DNA from: Pontiella agarivorans
Lineage (GTDB): Bacteria; Verrucomicrobiota; Kiritimatiellia; Kiritimatiellales; Pontiellaceae
NCBI RefSeq assembly: GCF_034531395.1
Contig: NZ_JARVCO010000010.1
Span: 930,001-994,000, forward strand
Reading direction: 5' to 3'
Length of the DNA: 64,000 nt
The translations under genes and the position numbers were made by a program. Numbering within the stretch: position 1 is the first letter of the stretch; the number at the start of each line of letters is the position of its first letter. Under the pieces are notes generated by a model that worked only from the letters and a program-made list of their open reading frames with translations, did no database searches and was not told the DNA's origin. This document shows, in pieces, positions 17,601-25,503 of this stretch.

Positions 17601-18150
17601 ATGCTGTATTTTTATCTTTTTTTCATCATTTCAACGAATAACTCTCTTGCCTTTTATCGGGCGGAGCAGGGGCGATGGATCAGCCGTGACCCAGTTGGAG
17701 AATTGGGAGGTATTAATCTGCAGGGAATGTCGGCGAACGATGTCGCGAATAAGATTGATACTTTGGGGCAAAGCTATGGAAATCCTGTGTCTGGTCCTGC
17801 TGGGCCTGTAGGACCCTCCGATCCACCACCCACTCCGCCGTCGGGTAGTCACGGCAATTGGTGGGGGAAAGGTTGGTGCAATGGGGAAAAATAGGCCGGA
17901 ATCAGGACCGGATCCTTATCCGAATCCAGACGGTCCAGATTACAATGAACCGGTAGACTCTCGGGATGCTTGTGCTGTAGCGCATGATCGTTGCATTAAG
18001 AATTATCCTCAACAGGCATTGAGGGATTGTACGGTGGATTGCGATAGGTAAATGTCAGATTGTTTGAGCAAGGCTGGATATGATTTCTATATATGGCTAT
18101 TCGGGGAAATAATACCATGGCTTCATGAGAACGGTATTGTTGAGCCGTAG
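17601..18150 (+). pseudogene. Mini-RHS protein 2 with broken phospholipase A2-like tip
   Basis: From ATG 17601, 97 codons give a short hydrophobic leader, then FYRAEQGRWISRDPVGELGG and NKIDTLGQSYGN (RHS-core end), a Gly/Pro linker and HGNWWGKGWCNGEK before a TAG at 17892-17894. One frameshift in the GGGGAAAAA run (17883-17891) continues as 'EPVDSRDACAVAHDRC' and 'ALRDCTVDCDR'. An in-frame TAA at 18049-18051 and 32 more codons (MSDCLSKAGYDFYIWLF) follow, to the TAG at 18148-18150. GNWxGxGW plus DxxDACxxHDxC and later paired cysteines is the layout of bacterial PLA2-like domains with the catalytic His-Asp. Two lesions imply a pseudogene unless the assembly is wrong. Lipoprotein 2 starts 21 nt after. 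Confidence 0.65.
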
Positions 18151-18171
18151 CACAATCAAAAGAGGTGTAAG

Positions 18172-18999
18172 TTGAATTGTTTTGTTTGTGGAAAGTTTTG
18201 GGTATTAGCGCTAATTCTTGCTGTAGGATTGTGTGAAGGGTGCTCTCGCGGCGATGGAGTTCAATCTGGGGAGCGAGAAACGATATTGCGTCCTGAAATG
18301 AAGGTTTCGTTGCATGGAAACAGCTTGCTGGATGATATCGAAATCTTCTGTCCCAGTACGGGGAGACGAAGGGTTGTGATGGGTAAAGATGCGCACGTCT
18401 TTTCCGTTAAAGGGCGAACGTCAAGGTGGTTTGGAAGCTTTGGGGTTTATGCTCGTAAATCTTCAAACATATTCCGCCCAAAAGCGTTTTTTTATGAGGA
18501 GGGGCTGCAACACTTTAGCAGTCTCAAAGACGCACGGACCTGGGTTGCACAACGGAGAAGTTTTTCACGGATATATTCTAATGGAGAGGGATTAATTATC
18601 AGCCTTTCTGAGGGTGATAAGCTTGAAATACGATTGTGGCAAATCTTTATTAACGGAGTTGCCCCGAAGGGTTTTCCTGAGCCCATGAGTGATATTAAGC
18701 TATCAGATGCCGTCGAGTATAAACAATTGAATGATTTTAAGCCGTCTGAGCCAAAATATGTTGAAGGAATTTTATTTTCCGGGCGAGTGCAGGATTTGAT
18801 GAATGAGGGCAATATTGCCTTTGAGCAGGTGCTTGATGCTATTGAGCATGGTACGGTGAATACACTGTCTGATGGCCGTGTAATATATGAGTACGGACCG
18901 AAGATGCCTAAATATGATTTCATTAATCCGTTCCATAGCATTCGTGTATATATGAGTGCCGACGGGCAAGTTGAATATTTGAGATCAGAGCAACGGTGA
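18172..18999 (+). CDS. Island lipoprotein 2, paralogue of 16254-17078
   Basis: A 275-aa protein starting at TTG 18172, supported by AAAAGAGGTG upstream. A signal of about 25 residues ends VGLCEGCSRG, with lipobox-like CEGC. The mature region aligns with lipoprotein 1 through QHFSS, LWQIFING, PSEP, SGRVQDL, an acidic helix (AFEQVLDAIEHG) and FHSIRVYMS, with the same spacing. The N-terminal 90 residues of the two are more divergent, as expected for a variable recognition part. Unlike its neighbour at 17601 this frame is intact, so it is probably still expressed. Confidence 0.65.
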   Translation: MNCFVCGKFWVLALILAVGLCEGCSRGDGVQSGERETILRPEMKVSLHGNSLLDDIEIFCPSTGRRRVVMGKDAHVFSVKGRTSRWFGSFGVYARKSSNIFRPKAFFYEEGLQHFSSLKDARTWVAQRRSFSRIYSNGEGLIISLSEGDKLEIRLWQIFINGVAPKGFPEPMSDIKLSDAVEYKQLNDFKPSEPKYVEGILFSGRVQDLMNEGNIAFEQVLDAIEHGTVNTLSDGRVIYEYGPKMPKYDFINPFHSIRVYMSADGQVEYLRSEQR

Positions 19000-19470
19000 G
19001 CGGTACCAGACATCAGATCCTGTTTCGATTGGAACGGATTCCGAAAAACTCAAAGAACTTCCTGTCGCAATTTCTGCCCTTCGTGAGATGTTTGGAGGCG
19101 GCGGTTAGTATAATAAATCCTGGCGCATAATGTATGAAGGTCGTTGTTACAATTTCAACGATAGCATTGGGAAAAGGGGCCGTTCAGGACTGACCTTTGG
19201 GTTGTGCCGGGTAATGATACGGACTTCATTAATTGTATTAACAGCAGTGCTGGAAACGCTTGGGGCACTATGTGCCTCATCGGGGAATTTCATTCAGAAC
19301 ATAGCCTCGAGTTTTTCGAAACGGGAGAGGATCGGGCAGAATCCCTTGAGCCTACGGACAAGCCTTTTCCCTCGTTTATCCGCTGATGGGATGAAGGAGG
19401 TTGGTGCATTCTCTCACTTTATGCATTGTTTCGATAGCTCCGGAGCATTGAGCGTTATTCCGCGATACTG
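19000..19470. other. Decayed end of the accessory island
   Basis: No intact gene is convincing. A frame ending at the TAG near 19110 reads RYQTSDPVSIGTDSEKLKEL and LREMFGGGG but has no start. Another (about 19165-19386) reads VVPGNDTDFINCINSSAGNA and then GTMCLIGEFHSEHS, again without a proper start or ribosome site. Both look like protein fragments rather than random sequence. They suggest further broken cassettes of the kind seen at 17601. A 113-codon frame from 19130 overlaps these and is not supported. Confidence 0.4.
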
Positions 19471-19503
19471 AAAAGGCGTTTCCAATGGTTGGAAACGCCT
19501 TTT
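19471..19503. terminator. Bidirectional intrinsic terminator built on the dispersed palindrome
   Basis: AAAAGGCGTTTCCAA pairs perfectly with TTGGAAACGCCTTTT around a 3-nt loop (TGG), a 15-bp stem with A and T ends for both strands. Its core is TTTCCAATGGTTGGAAA, one of the TTCCA-N5-TGGAA sites. It closes the accessory island on the right. Confidence 0.85.
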
Positions 19504-19523
19504 GAAATGTGCTGTGGAACCGG

Positions 19524-19625
19524 TCAGTCCTGCTTATAGTGCATGGATTTGAAGGCTTCGCCGAACATTTTTGCTTTGTGCACGAGGGTTTCCATCAGGG
19601 ATTCGGCGGCGGTGACGTTGTTCAT
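19524..19625 (-). CDS. Possible 33-aa small protein downstream of fumarase
   Basis: An open frame downstream of the fumarase terminator encodes MNNVTAAESLMETLVHKAKM and then FGEAFKSMHYKQD, a plausible amphipathic helix with protein-like composition. The same frame is open further upstream (RSPDILDAGEFKD) without another ATG, so it may instead be the tail of a lost gene. The ribosome site is weak. Presented as a candidate only. Confidence 0.3.
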   Translation of the reverse strand: MNNVTAAESLMETLVHKAKMFGEAFKSMHYKQD

Positions 19626-19669
19626 GTCTTTGAACTCGCCGGCATCGAGGATATCGGGAGACCGAAGAT

Positions 19670-19701
19670 AAAGGGCCGGTGTTGAAATACACCAGCCCTT
19701 T
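19670..19701 (-). terminator. Terminator hairpin after fumarase
   Basis: AAAGGGCCGGTGT (19670-19682) pairs with ACACCAGCCCTTT (19689-19701), 13 bp with one G-U when read as minus-strand RNA. It starts 12 nt beyond the fumarase stop codon. The U-tract after it is short. Confidence 0.7.
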
Positions 19702-19712
19702 ATTGTGAATTC

Positions 19713-21332
19713 TTATTTCCCTTTCAGGATATCGGCGAAGAAGTTGTTGCCTTTGTCGTCGACGAGGATGATGGCCGGGAAGTCTTCGACTTCGATTTTT
19801 CGGACGGCTTCCATGCCGAGCTCTTCCATATCGACGATTTCGACTTTTTTGATGTTCTTTTCGGCGAGGAGGGCGGCGGGGCCGCCGACGGAGCCGAGGT
19901 AGAAGCCGCCGTGCTCCTGGCAGCTGTCGGTGACTTCCTGTGCGCGGTTGCCTTTGGCGAGCATGACCATGGAGCCGCCCTTCGACTGGAATTCTGTGAC
20001 ATAGGGGTCCATGCGCTGCGCGGTGGTGGGGCCGAAGGAGCCGGAGGGTTTTCCTTCGGGGGTTTTGGCCGGGCCGGCGTAGTAGACCGGGTGGTTTTTA
20101 AAGTATTCGGGCATCGGTTCGCCGGCATCGAGCTTTTCCTTGATTTTGGCGTGGGCGATGTCGCGTGCCACAATCAGGGTGCCGTTGAGGCGCAGGCGGG
20201 TGAGGACCGGATAGGTTGAAAGTTCTTTGAGAATTTCTTCCATCGGGCGGTTGAGGTCGATGACCGGTGCGGTGTCGGCTTGTTTGCCGATATTTTCCGG
20301 GGCATACATGGCGGGATCGTATTCGAGCTGTTCAAGAAAGACGCCGTCTTTGGTGATTTTGGCTTTGATGTTGCGGTCGGCCGAGCAGGAGACGCCGAGG
20401 CCGACGGGGCAGCTGGCGGCGTGGCGGGGCAGGCGGATGACGCGGACGTCGTGGCAGAAATATTTTCCGCCGAACTGGGCACCGATTTTGGAGTCCTGTG
20501 CCATTTTGAGTACTTTTTCCTCCCATTCGAGGTCGCGGTAGGCGCGGCCGGTTTCATCGCCGGAGGTGGGCAGGTCGTCGAGGGCGCCGATGGAGGCCAT
20601 TTTGACGTATTTCATGGTGGCTTCGGCGGAGGTGCCGCCGATGACCACGGCAAAGTGGTAGGGCGGGCACGCGGCGGTGCCGACGGTGAAGAGCTCGGCT
20701 TTCAGGAATTCGGTCAGCGTCTCTTCGTTCAGCAGTGATTTGGTTTTCTGGTAGAGGTAGGATTTGTTGGCCGATCCGCCGCCTTTGGCGATGAAGGTGA
20801 GATTGTATTCGGCACCTTTCCCGGCATAGAGGTCGATCTGTGCAGGCAGGTTGTTGCCGGTGTTCTTTTCGGTAAACATGGAGAGGGGGGCGATCTGCGA
20901 ATAGCGCAGGTTGCGTTCCTGGTAGGCTTTGAAGACGCCTTTGGAGAGGGCTTCTTTTTCGTCAAAATCGGTCCAGACATAGCCGCCTTTGGTGCCGGTA
21001 ACGATGGAGGTGCCGGTATCCTGGCAGGTCGGCAGTTCGCCGTGCGCGGCAATAATTGAGTTTTCGAGGAAGGAGCGGGCAACGAAGATGTCGTTTTCGC
21101 TGGCTTCCGGATCATCGAGAATGGCGGCGACCTGCTTCATGTGGCCGGGGCGGAGGTAGAAGGATACATCGCAGAAGGCTTCGTAGGAAAGCTGCTCGAG
21201 GGCTTCCGGCTCTACGATAAGAACTTCTTTTCCGTTGAAGGTTTCGGTACGGACGCCGTCTTTGGTAATCAGGCGGTAGGGCGTGTTGTCGCCGCTGTGC
21301 TGGAACGTCGGAGTATACGTATAATTGCTCAT
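19713..21332 (-). CDS. fumA: Fumarate hydratase, class I (4Fe-4S)
   Basis: A 539-aa single-chain class I fumarase, which interconverts fumarate and malate in the TCA cycle using an oxygen-sensitive 4Fe-4S cluster. Both domains are present. The N-terminal cluster domain has cysteine ligands in [11 protein letters not shown] (about Cys102), GTAACPPYH (about 220) and [14 protein letters not shown] (about 315). The C-terminal domain contains [20 protein letters not shown] and [21 protein letters not shown] lies 7 nt before ATG 21332. The gene stands alone, bounded downstream by a strong hairpin. Preference for the Fe-S enzyme fits an anaerobic or low-oxygen life style. Confidence 0.95.
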   Translation of the reverse strand: MSNYTYTPTFQHSGDNTPYRLITKDGVRTETFNGKEVLIVEPEALEQLSYEAFCDVSFYLRPGHMKQVAAILDDPEASENDIFVARSFLENSIIAAHGELPTCQDTGTSIVTGTKGGYVWTDFDEKEALSKGVFKAYQERNLRYSQIAPLSMFTEKNTGNNLPAQIDLYAGKGAEYNLTFIAKGGGSANKSYLYQKTKSLLNEETLTEFLKAELFTVGTAACPPYHFAVVIGGTSAEATMKYVKMASIGALDDLPTSGDETGRAYRDLEWEEKVLKMAQDSKIGAQFGGKYFCHDVRVIRLPRHAASCPVGLGVSCSADRNIKAKITKDGVFLEQLEYDPAMYAPENIGKQADTAPVIDLNRPMEEILKELSTYPVLTRLRLNGTLIVARDIAHAKIKEKLDAGEPMPEYFKNHPVYYAGPAKTPEGKPSGSFGPTTAQRMDPYVTEFQSKGGSMVMLAKGNRAQEVTDSCQEHGGFYLGSVGGPAALLAEKNIKKVEIVDMEELGMEAVRKIEVEDFPAIILVDDKGNNFFADILKGK

Positions 21333-21459
21333 GTGTGGCTCCCTGGTTAATATAAAATCAATTCTTTTGTTTGATTGCGACTCAAACAGGAGCGGATGTA
21401 TGTATCATATCCGGTGTTTTAAGGCATAGTGAAAATTAGGGATTTGAAGGAGAGAGATC

Positions 21460-23310
21460 ATGAAGCGGGTTCTTGCAGTGGCTGCAGTTATGGCGGTGAT
21501 ATCGGTTTTCGGGAAGGCGGAGCGCCCGAATATGGTGTGGCTTGTAAGCGAAGATAATTCGGCCGATTGGCTCCGGCTCTATAATCCCAACGGCGCACCG
21601 ATGCCGAATGTGGAAAAGCTGGCGAGACACGGACTGGTGTTTAATCAGGCCTTTTCCTGCGCTCCGGTTTGTTCGGTGGCTCGCAGTACCATTATTTCCG
21701 GCTGTTATGCTCCGCGCCTGGGGGTGCAGTATCACCGCAACGAAAAGCCGGTGCCGATGCCGGAAAATCTGAAGATGTTCCCGTGGTATCTGCGGCAGGC
21801 CGGTTATTACACCTCAAACAACGCGAAAGAGGATTATAACTTTCTTCCATCCGAGAAGAAGGGCGTCTGGGATGAGTCGTCCGGCAAGGCGAGCTACCGT
21901 AAGCGTGCTGCCGGGCAGCCTTTTTTTCATGTGCAGAACTATTACATCACTCATGAAGGACAGCTTCATTTCAAAGATCTGACGCAGAAAACCGAAACGG
22001 ATCCGGCGCAGGTAAAGCTGTATCCGTATCATCCCGACACGGAAACATTCCGTTACACGTATGCCCGCTATCTCGACAACCATAGGAAACTGGATGAGCA
22101 GATGGGGGGATTTATTCAGATGCTGGAGGACGACGGGCTGCTGGATGATACCTTTATTTTCTATTATGGCGACCACGGCGGTGTGCTGCCGCGGGGCAAG
22201 GGCTATGTTTACAATAATGGACTGCATGTGCCGATGGTCGTTTATGTGCCGAAAAACTGGACGCATCTGGTTCCGGCCGCGCGCGGCAGCCGTATCGGCG
22301 GATTTGTGCAGTTTGTTGATCTTTCCGCGACGGTGCTGAATCTGGCCGGGGTAAAGATTCCGGAGGAGATTGACGGGCGTCCGTTTCTTGGGGAAGGGGT
22401 GACGCTTGCTGAGCTGAATGCGCGGGATACGGCGTTCGGTTATGCCGATCGCTTTGACGAAAAATATGATCTGGTCCGCACGGTGCGCAAAGGCGATTTT
22501 AAATATATGCGCAATTATCAACCCTTCAATTTTGATGGTCTGTATAATTTCTATCGCTATAAAATGCTGGCCTATAAAGAGTGGCGGGAATTGTATCTGG
22601 CCGGAGAACTGAATCCGCTCCAGAGCCGGTTCTTTGAGCCGCGGCCGGCGGAATGTCTGTATGATTTGAGCAAAGATCCGGATGAATTGTACAATCTTGC
22701 CGGCGATCCGAAATATCACAGTAAACTGGCTGAACTGCGCAGCCTGCTGCAGGGGCAGGTGAAATCCATGCCGGATCTCAGCTTTATTCCCGAATCGCAG
22801 TTTCTGAAAGAAGGTTCCGGCAACCCCGTGCAGTACGGGCAGGAGCATCTGCAGGAAATTGCCGAGCTGGTTGATATTGCGGATCTGAGTCTGCGGCCGT
22901 TTCCTGAAATCCGGGAGTCGCTGCGTGCGGCGCTGGAATCCTCCAATCCCTGGAAGCGGTACTGGGGGCTGGTGGTTTGCAGTTCCTTTGGGACTCAGGC
23001 GCTGGAATGTACTGAAAAAGCCGTGGCGTTGGCGGCATCTGATCCAGAGGGTCTTGTACGGGTCCGTGCTGCGGAATTTCTGGGGCTGACGGGGGGCGGC
23101 GATCCGGTGCCGGTGATCATGCAGGCGCTGCGGGAAACCGAAGATCCGGTTGAGGTCAATCTGATGCTGAATACGGTGGTTTTGTTACAGGATGCCAAAG
23201 GGGTGGAATTCAAACTGGCTGAATTTGCTGATGCCTCGTGGGCACAGGATGAAAAATTGCAAAGTGGTCGACGTATGGAATATCTGCTCGGTTCCGGGAA
23301 ATCATTTTAA
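21460..23310 (+). CDS. Secreted sulfatase with C-terminal HEAT-like region
   Basis: A 616-aa arylsulfatase-superfamily (S1) enzyme exported by a signal peptide (about 1-20). The mature part begins with the metal-binding strand RPNMVWLVSEDNSADW. The formylglycine site is Cys71 in APVCSVARSTIISGC; the usual C-x-P-x-R has Val in place of Pro. YGDHGGVLPRGKG (about 234) and KGDFKYMRNYQ are further active-site segments, and DLSKDPDELYNLAGDP is the usual C-terminal motif. Residues from about 490 form HEAT-like repeats (VVCSSFGTQALECTEKA, VRVRAAEFLGLTG). Probably removes sulfate from polysaccharides such as glycosaminoglycans or algal glycans; substrate not determinable. GGAGAG precedes ATG 21460. 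Confidence 0.9.
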   Translation: MKRVLAVAAVMAVISVFGKAERPNMVWLVSEDNSADWLRLYNPNGAPMPNVEKLARHGLVFNQAFSCAPVCSVARSTIISGCYAPRLGVQYHRNEKPVPMPENLKMFPWYLRQAGYYTSNNAKEDYNFLPSEKKGVWDESSGKASYRKRAAGQPFFHVQNYYITHEGQLHFKDLTQKTETDPAQVKLYPYHPDTETFRYTYARYLDNHRKLDEQMGGFIQMLEDDGLLDDTFIFYYGDHGGVLPRGKGYVYNNGLHVPMVVYVPKNWTHLVPAARGSRIGGFVQFVDLSATVLNLAGVKIPEEIDGRPFLGEGVTLAELNARDTAFGYADRFDEKYDLVRTVRKGDFKYMRNYQPFNFDGLYNFYRYKMLAYKEWRELYLAGELNPLQSRFFEPRPAECLYDLSKDPDELYNLAGDPKYHSKLAELRSLLQGQVKSMPDLSFIPESQFLKEGSGNPVQYGQEHLQEIAELVDIADLSLRPFPEIRESLRAALESSNPWKRYWGLVVCSSFGTQALECTEKAVALAASDPEGLVRVRAAEFLGLTGGGDPVPVIMQALRETEDPVEVNLMLNTVVLLQDAKGVEFKLAEFADASWAQDEKLQSGRRMEYLLGSGKSF

Positions 23311-23418
23311 AAGAGCGCAGTTTTCTGGAGTTCACAGCATCTTCTTTAAAGGTTGCAGAATAGAAATACTTATTTTATATTCACATACCTAAACCACACG
23401 TTAAGGAGAGGTGTAATT

Positions 23419-24183
23419 ATGAAGTCTATTCAGGGAGTTGTTCTTGCTACACTGATTGCGGCGCCGATGGCTGGTTTCGCGCAGGATGAAGCGGTAGTCG
23501 AAGGCGAATCCGCCGTACAATGGGAACGGAACGTGTCGCTGGGGGCCACCTATCGCGAAGGGAATACGAAGAAATCGCTGTTTACCATGAACCTTAAAGG
23601 GGATCGCTTCAGCGAAGATTTCGACCTCATCAATTCGCTCTATGCGGAATACGGCAAGACCGGAACACCGGGCACGCCCAAAGCACAGACCGAAGGTCAG
23701 GTCCGCGGCCAGTCCGAATACCGGCATAAATTCGGCGACTCCAAATTCTTCGCCGGCGCGTATTTGGTCGGTCTGCACGATGCCATTAAAAACATCCGCT
23801 TCCGGGGCAAGCTGGGTCCGTCCATCGGTTATTACTTCATCGATACCGATGAAATGAAGCTGGATGCAACCTTCGGCCTCAATTACGTCTACGAGCGTAC
23901 AAGAACCAGCGAAGATACCTCCGGAGAATACCGTGCGGCACTGAACTACCTGTGGAAGATGACGGAACGGTCTTCTTACTACCTGAACCTGGAATACAAC
24001 GCCAATATGGAAGAGGTGGATACCGACAACAACGGTCTGCTGGTTACCGGCCTGCGCAGTCAGGTCTACGAAACGCTCTCCATGTTTATTGAAGTGCGCG
24101 ATGAGTATGACAACCTTCCGGATGCCGGTGTTGCGGAACACAACGACACCACGGTCCTTGCCGGTCTGTCCTACGACTTCTAA
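23419..24183 (+). CDS. DUF481 outer-membrane beta-barrel protein
   Basis: A 254-aa protein of the DUF481 (YdiY-like) family, with a signal peptide ending AGFAQ. The mature part alternates hydrophobic and polar residues in short strands (VSLGATYREGNTKKSLFTMN, LINSLYAEYGKTG, GQSEYRHKFGDSKFFAGAYL) and ends LAGLSYDF with the terminal aromatic typical of barrel assembly. Function in the family is unknown. AAGGAGAGG at 23403-23411 fixes the start at ATG 23419; the longer frame from 23353 is not used. An intrinsic terminator follows directly. Confidence 0.85.
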   Translation: MKSIQGVVLATLIAAPMAGFAQDEAVVEGESAVQWERNVSLGATYREGNTKKSLFTMNLKGDRFSEDFDLINSLYAEYGKTGTPGTPKAQTEGQVRGQSEYRHKFGDSKFFAGAYLVGLHDAIKNIRFRGKLGPSIGYYFIDTDEMKLDATFGLNYVYERTRTSEDTSGEYRAALNYLWKMTERSSYYLNLEYNANMEEVDTDNNGLLVTGLRSQVYETLSMFIEVRDEYDNLPDAGVAEHNDTTVLAGLSYDF

Positions 24184-24206
24184 ACCTTCCGGGGTTCGGA
24201 TAACAG

Positions 24207-24231
24207 AGCCGCTTTCGGGCGGCTTTTTTTA
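24207..24231 (+). terminator. Intrinsic terminator after DUF481 gene
   Basis: AGCCGC and GCGGCT form a short GC-rich stem with loop TTTCGG, followed by a run of Ts. Seven nucleotides later the next gene starts. Confidence 0.85.
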
Positions 24232-24237
24232 TTTCCT

Positions 24238-24750
24238 ATGTTCAAAAAATCAAACCTTCAAACAGCGTTGCGTTCACCCGGAGAACCGGTGTTCGGGATT
24301 TCATCCGGCCTGATTCGGCAGGTGCTGGACGGTTCACGCAGCAGTGCGCGGAAGCGGATGATTCTGCCGTTGCATAAAGGGGACGCGGCTTTGCTGCAAA
24401 GGATGCTTAATGCCGTGCAGCCCGGCACCTACATCCGTCCGCACCGTCACACTGCCGACCGCGCCGAAAGCATTATCGTGCTGCAGGGGGCGATTCAGTT
24501 TCTGAGGTTTGATGACTGCGGCGAAATTGTCCAATCCCTGGAAGTTCGCGCCGGTTCTTCGGTGTTCGGCGTCGATATTGAGGGCGGCATCTGGCACAGC
24601 TTTCTGGCCGTGGAACCCGACACTGTGCTGTTCGAAGTGAAACCCGGTCCCTACGATCCCGAAACCGACAAGGAATTCGCCCGCTGGGCGCCGAGCGAGT
24701 TTTCAGCTGAGGCGGAAGCTTATTTGCAGAACTTGACGACTTCGTCATAG
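24238..24750 (+). CDS. WbuC-family cupin-fold metalloprotein
   Basis: A 170-aa cupin. The first beta-barrel motif GTYIRPHRHTADRAES supplies two His and a Glu metal ligand, and GGIWHSFLAVEPDTVLFEVKPGPYDP supplies the second-motif His and the family signature. WbuC proteins are often near O-antigen genes, but their activity is not established. No sugar genes adjoin this copy. The start at ATG 24238 lies only 7 nt beyond the terminator of the previous gene, with little room for a promoter; ATG codons further in are possible starts. The 3' end overlaps hisA by 31 nt in convergent orientation. Confidence 0.8.
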   Translation: MFKKSNLQTALRSPGEPVFGISSGLIRQVLDGSRSSARKRMILPLHKGDAALLQRMLNAVQPGTYIRPHRHTADRAESIIVLQGAIQFLRFDDCGEIVQSLEVRAGSSVFGVDIEGGIWHSFLAVEPDTVLFEVKPGPYDPETDKEFARWAPSEFSAEAEAYLQNLTTSS

Positions 24751-25469
24751 GACATTTCGCCGCCGAAGATGTCGAGAGCGGAGCCGATGGTGACGTCGAT
24801 GCGGCCCTGTCCCGCTATGTTCAGTTTTTCGAGATCCTGGAAGTTCCGTACGCCGCCGGCATAGGTGCAGGGAATGGGGCAGTGATCGGACAGCAGTTTG
24901 ACCAGCTCTTCATCCATGCCCTGCTGTTTGCCTTCGACATCCACTCCGTGGATCAGGAATTCTGCGCATTGTCTGCCCAGGGTTTTCAGGGAGTGTTCAT
25001 TGACGATGAAGTCGGTGAAGGTCTGCCAGCGGTCGGTGACCACATAGTAATTCCCATCTTTTTTTCGGCAGCTCAGATCAATCACCAGTTTGTCGGAGCC
25101 GACGGCATCGATCAGCTGGTCGAGCCGTCCTGGATCAAGCTGCCCATTCTGAAACAGGTAGGAGGTGACAATGACGTGTGAAGCTCCGTCGTTGATCCAG
25201 AGTTCGGCATTGTCAACGGCAATACCGCCGCCGATCTGCAGGCCGCCGGGCCACGCGGCCAGCGCTTCTTTGGCCGCATCGACATTGCCTTTGCCCAGCT
25301 TGATTACGTGGCCGCCGGCGAGTCCGTCCTTTTTGTAAAGTTCGGCATACCACGCCGGCGGTTTTTCGGAGACAAAATTGGTTTCCGGTTCCGCGTTATC
25401 GGTCAGCGAGCCGCCGACGATCTGTTTCACTTTACCGTTATGCAGGTCTATGCAGGGTCTGAATTTCAT
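24720..25469 (-). CDS. hisA: Phosphoribosylformimino-AICAR ribotide isomerase, HIS6-like HisA
   Basis: A 249-aa TIM-barrel enzyme of histidine biosynthesis that performs the ProFAR to PRFAR Amadori isomerisation. The sequence follows the eukaryote-type HIS6 form: FRPCIDLHNGKVKQIVGGSL at the N-terminus, GGHVIKLGKGN, PGGLQIGGGI, LVIDLSCRKKDG, FLIHGVDVEGKQQG, and TYAGGVRNFQDLEKLN. The N-terminal Asp8 and the Asp in the central VIDLS strand are the likely catalytic pair. AAGGTG precedes ATG 25469. No other his genes are in the window. Confidence 0.9.
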   Translation of the reverse strand: MKFRPCIDLHNGKVKQIVGGSLTDNAEPETNFVSEKPPAWYAELYKKDGLAGGHVIKLGKGNVDAAKEALAAWPGGLQIGGGIAVDNAELWINDGASHVIVTSYLFQNGQLDPGRLDQLIDAVGSDKLVIDLSCRKKDGNYYVVTDRWQTFTDFIVNEHSLKTLGRQCAEFLIHGVDVEGKQQGMDEELVKLLSDHCPIPCTYAGGVRNFQDLEKLNIAGQGRIDVTIGSALDIFGGEMSYDEVVKFCK

Positions 25470-25503
25470 GGGTTCACCTTGTCAGGTCTGGGATTGAAAG
25501 ACC

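Noticed and set aside
17596-17811. Frame from ATG 17596 (MKCCIFIFF) as the real gene start
   Set aside because: Spacing to AAGGAG and ATGA overlap are good, but the frame lacks the RHS motif, which lies in the 17601 frame; it may be the ancestral start before a frameshift.
19130-19471. 113-codon frame at the island end
   Set aside because: No ribosome site, overlaps better protein-like fragments in another frame and runs into the terminator.
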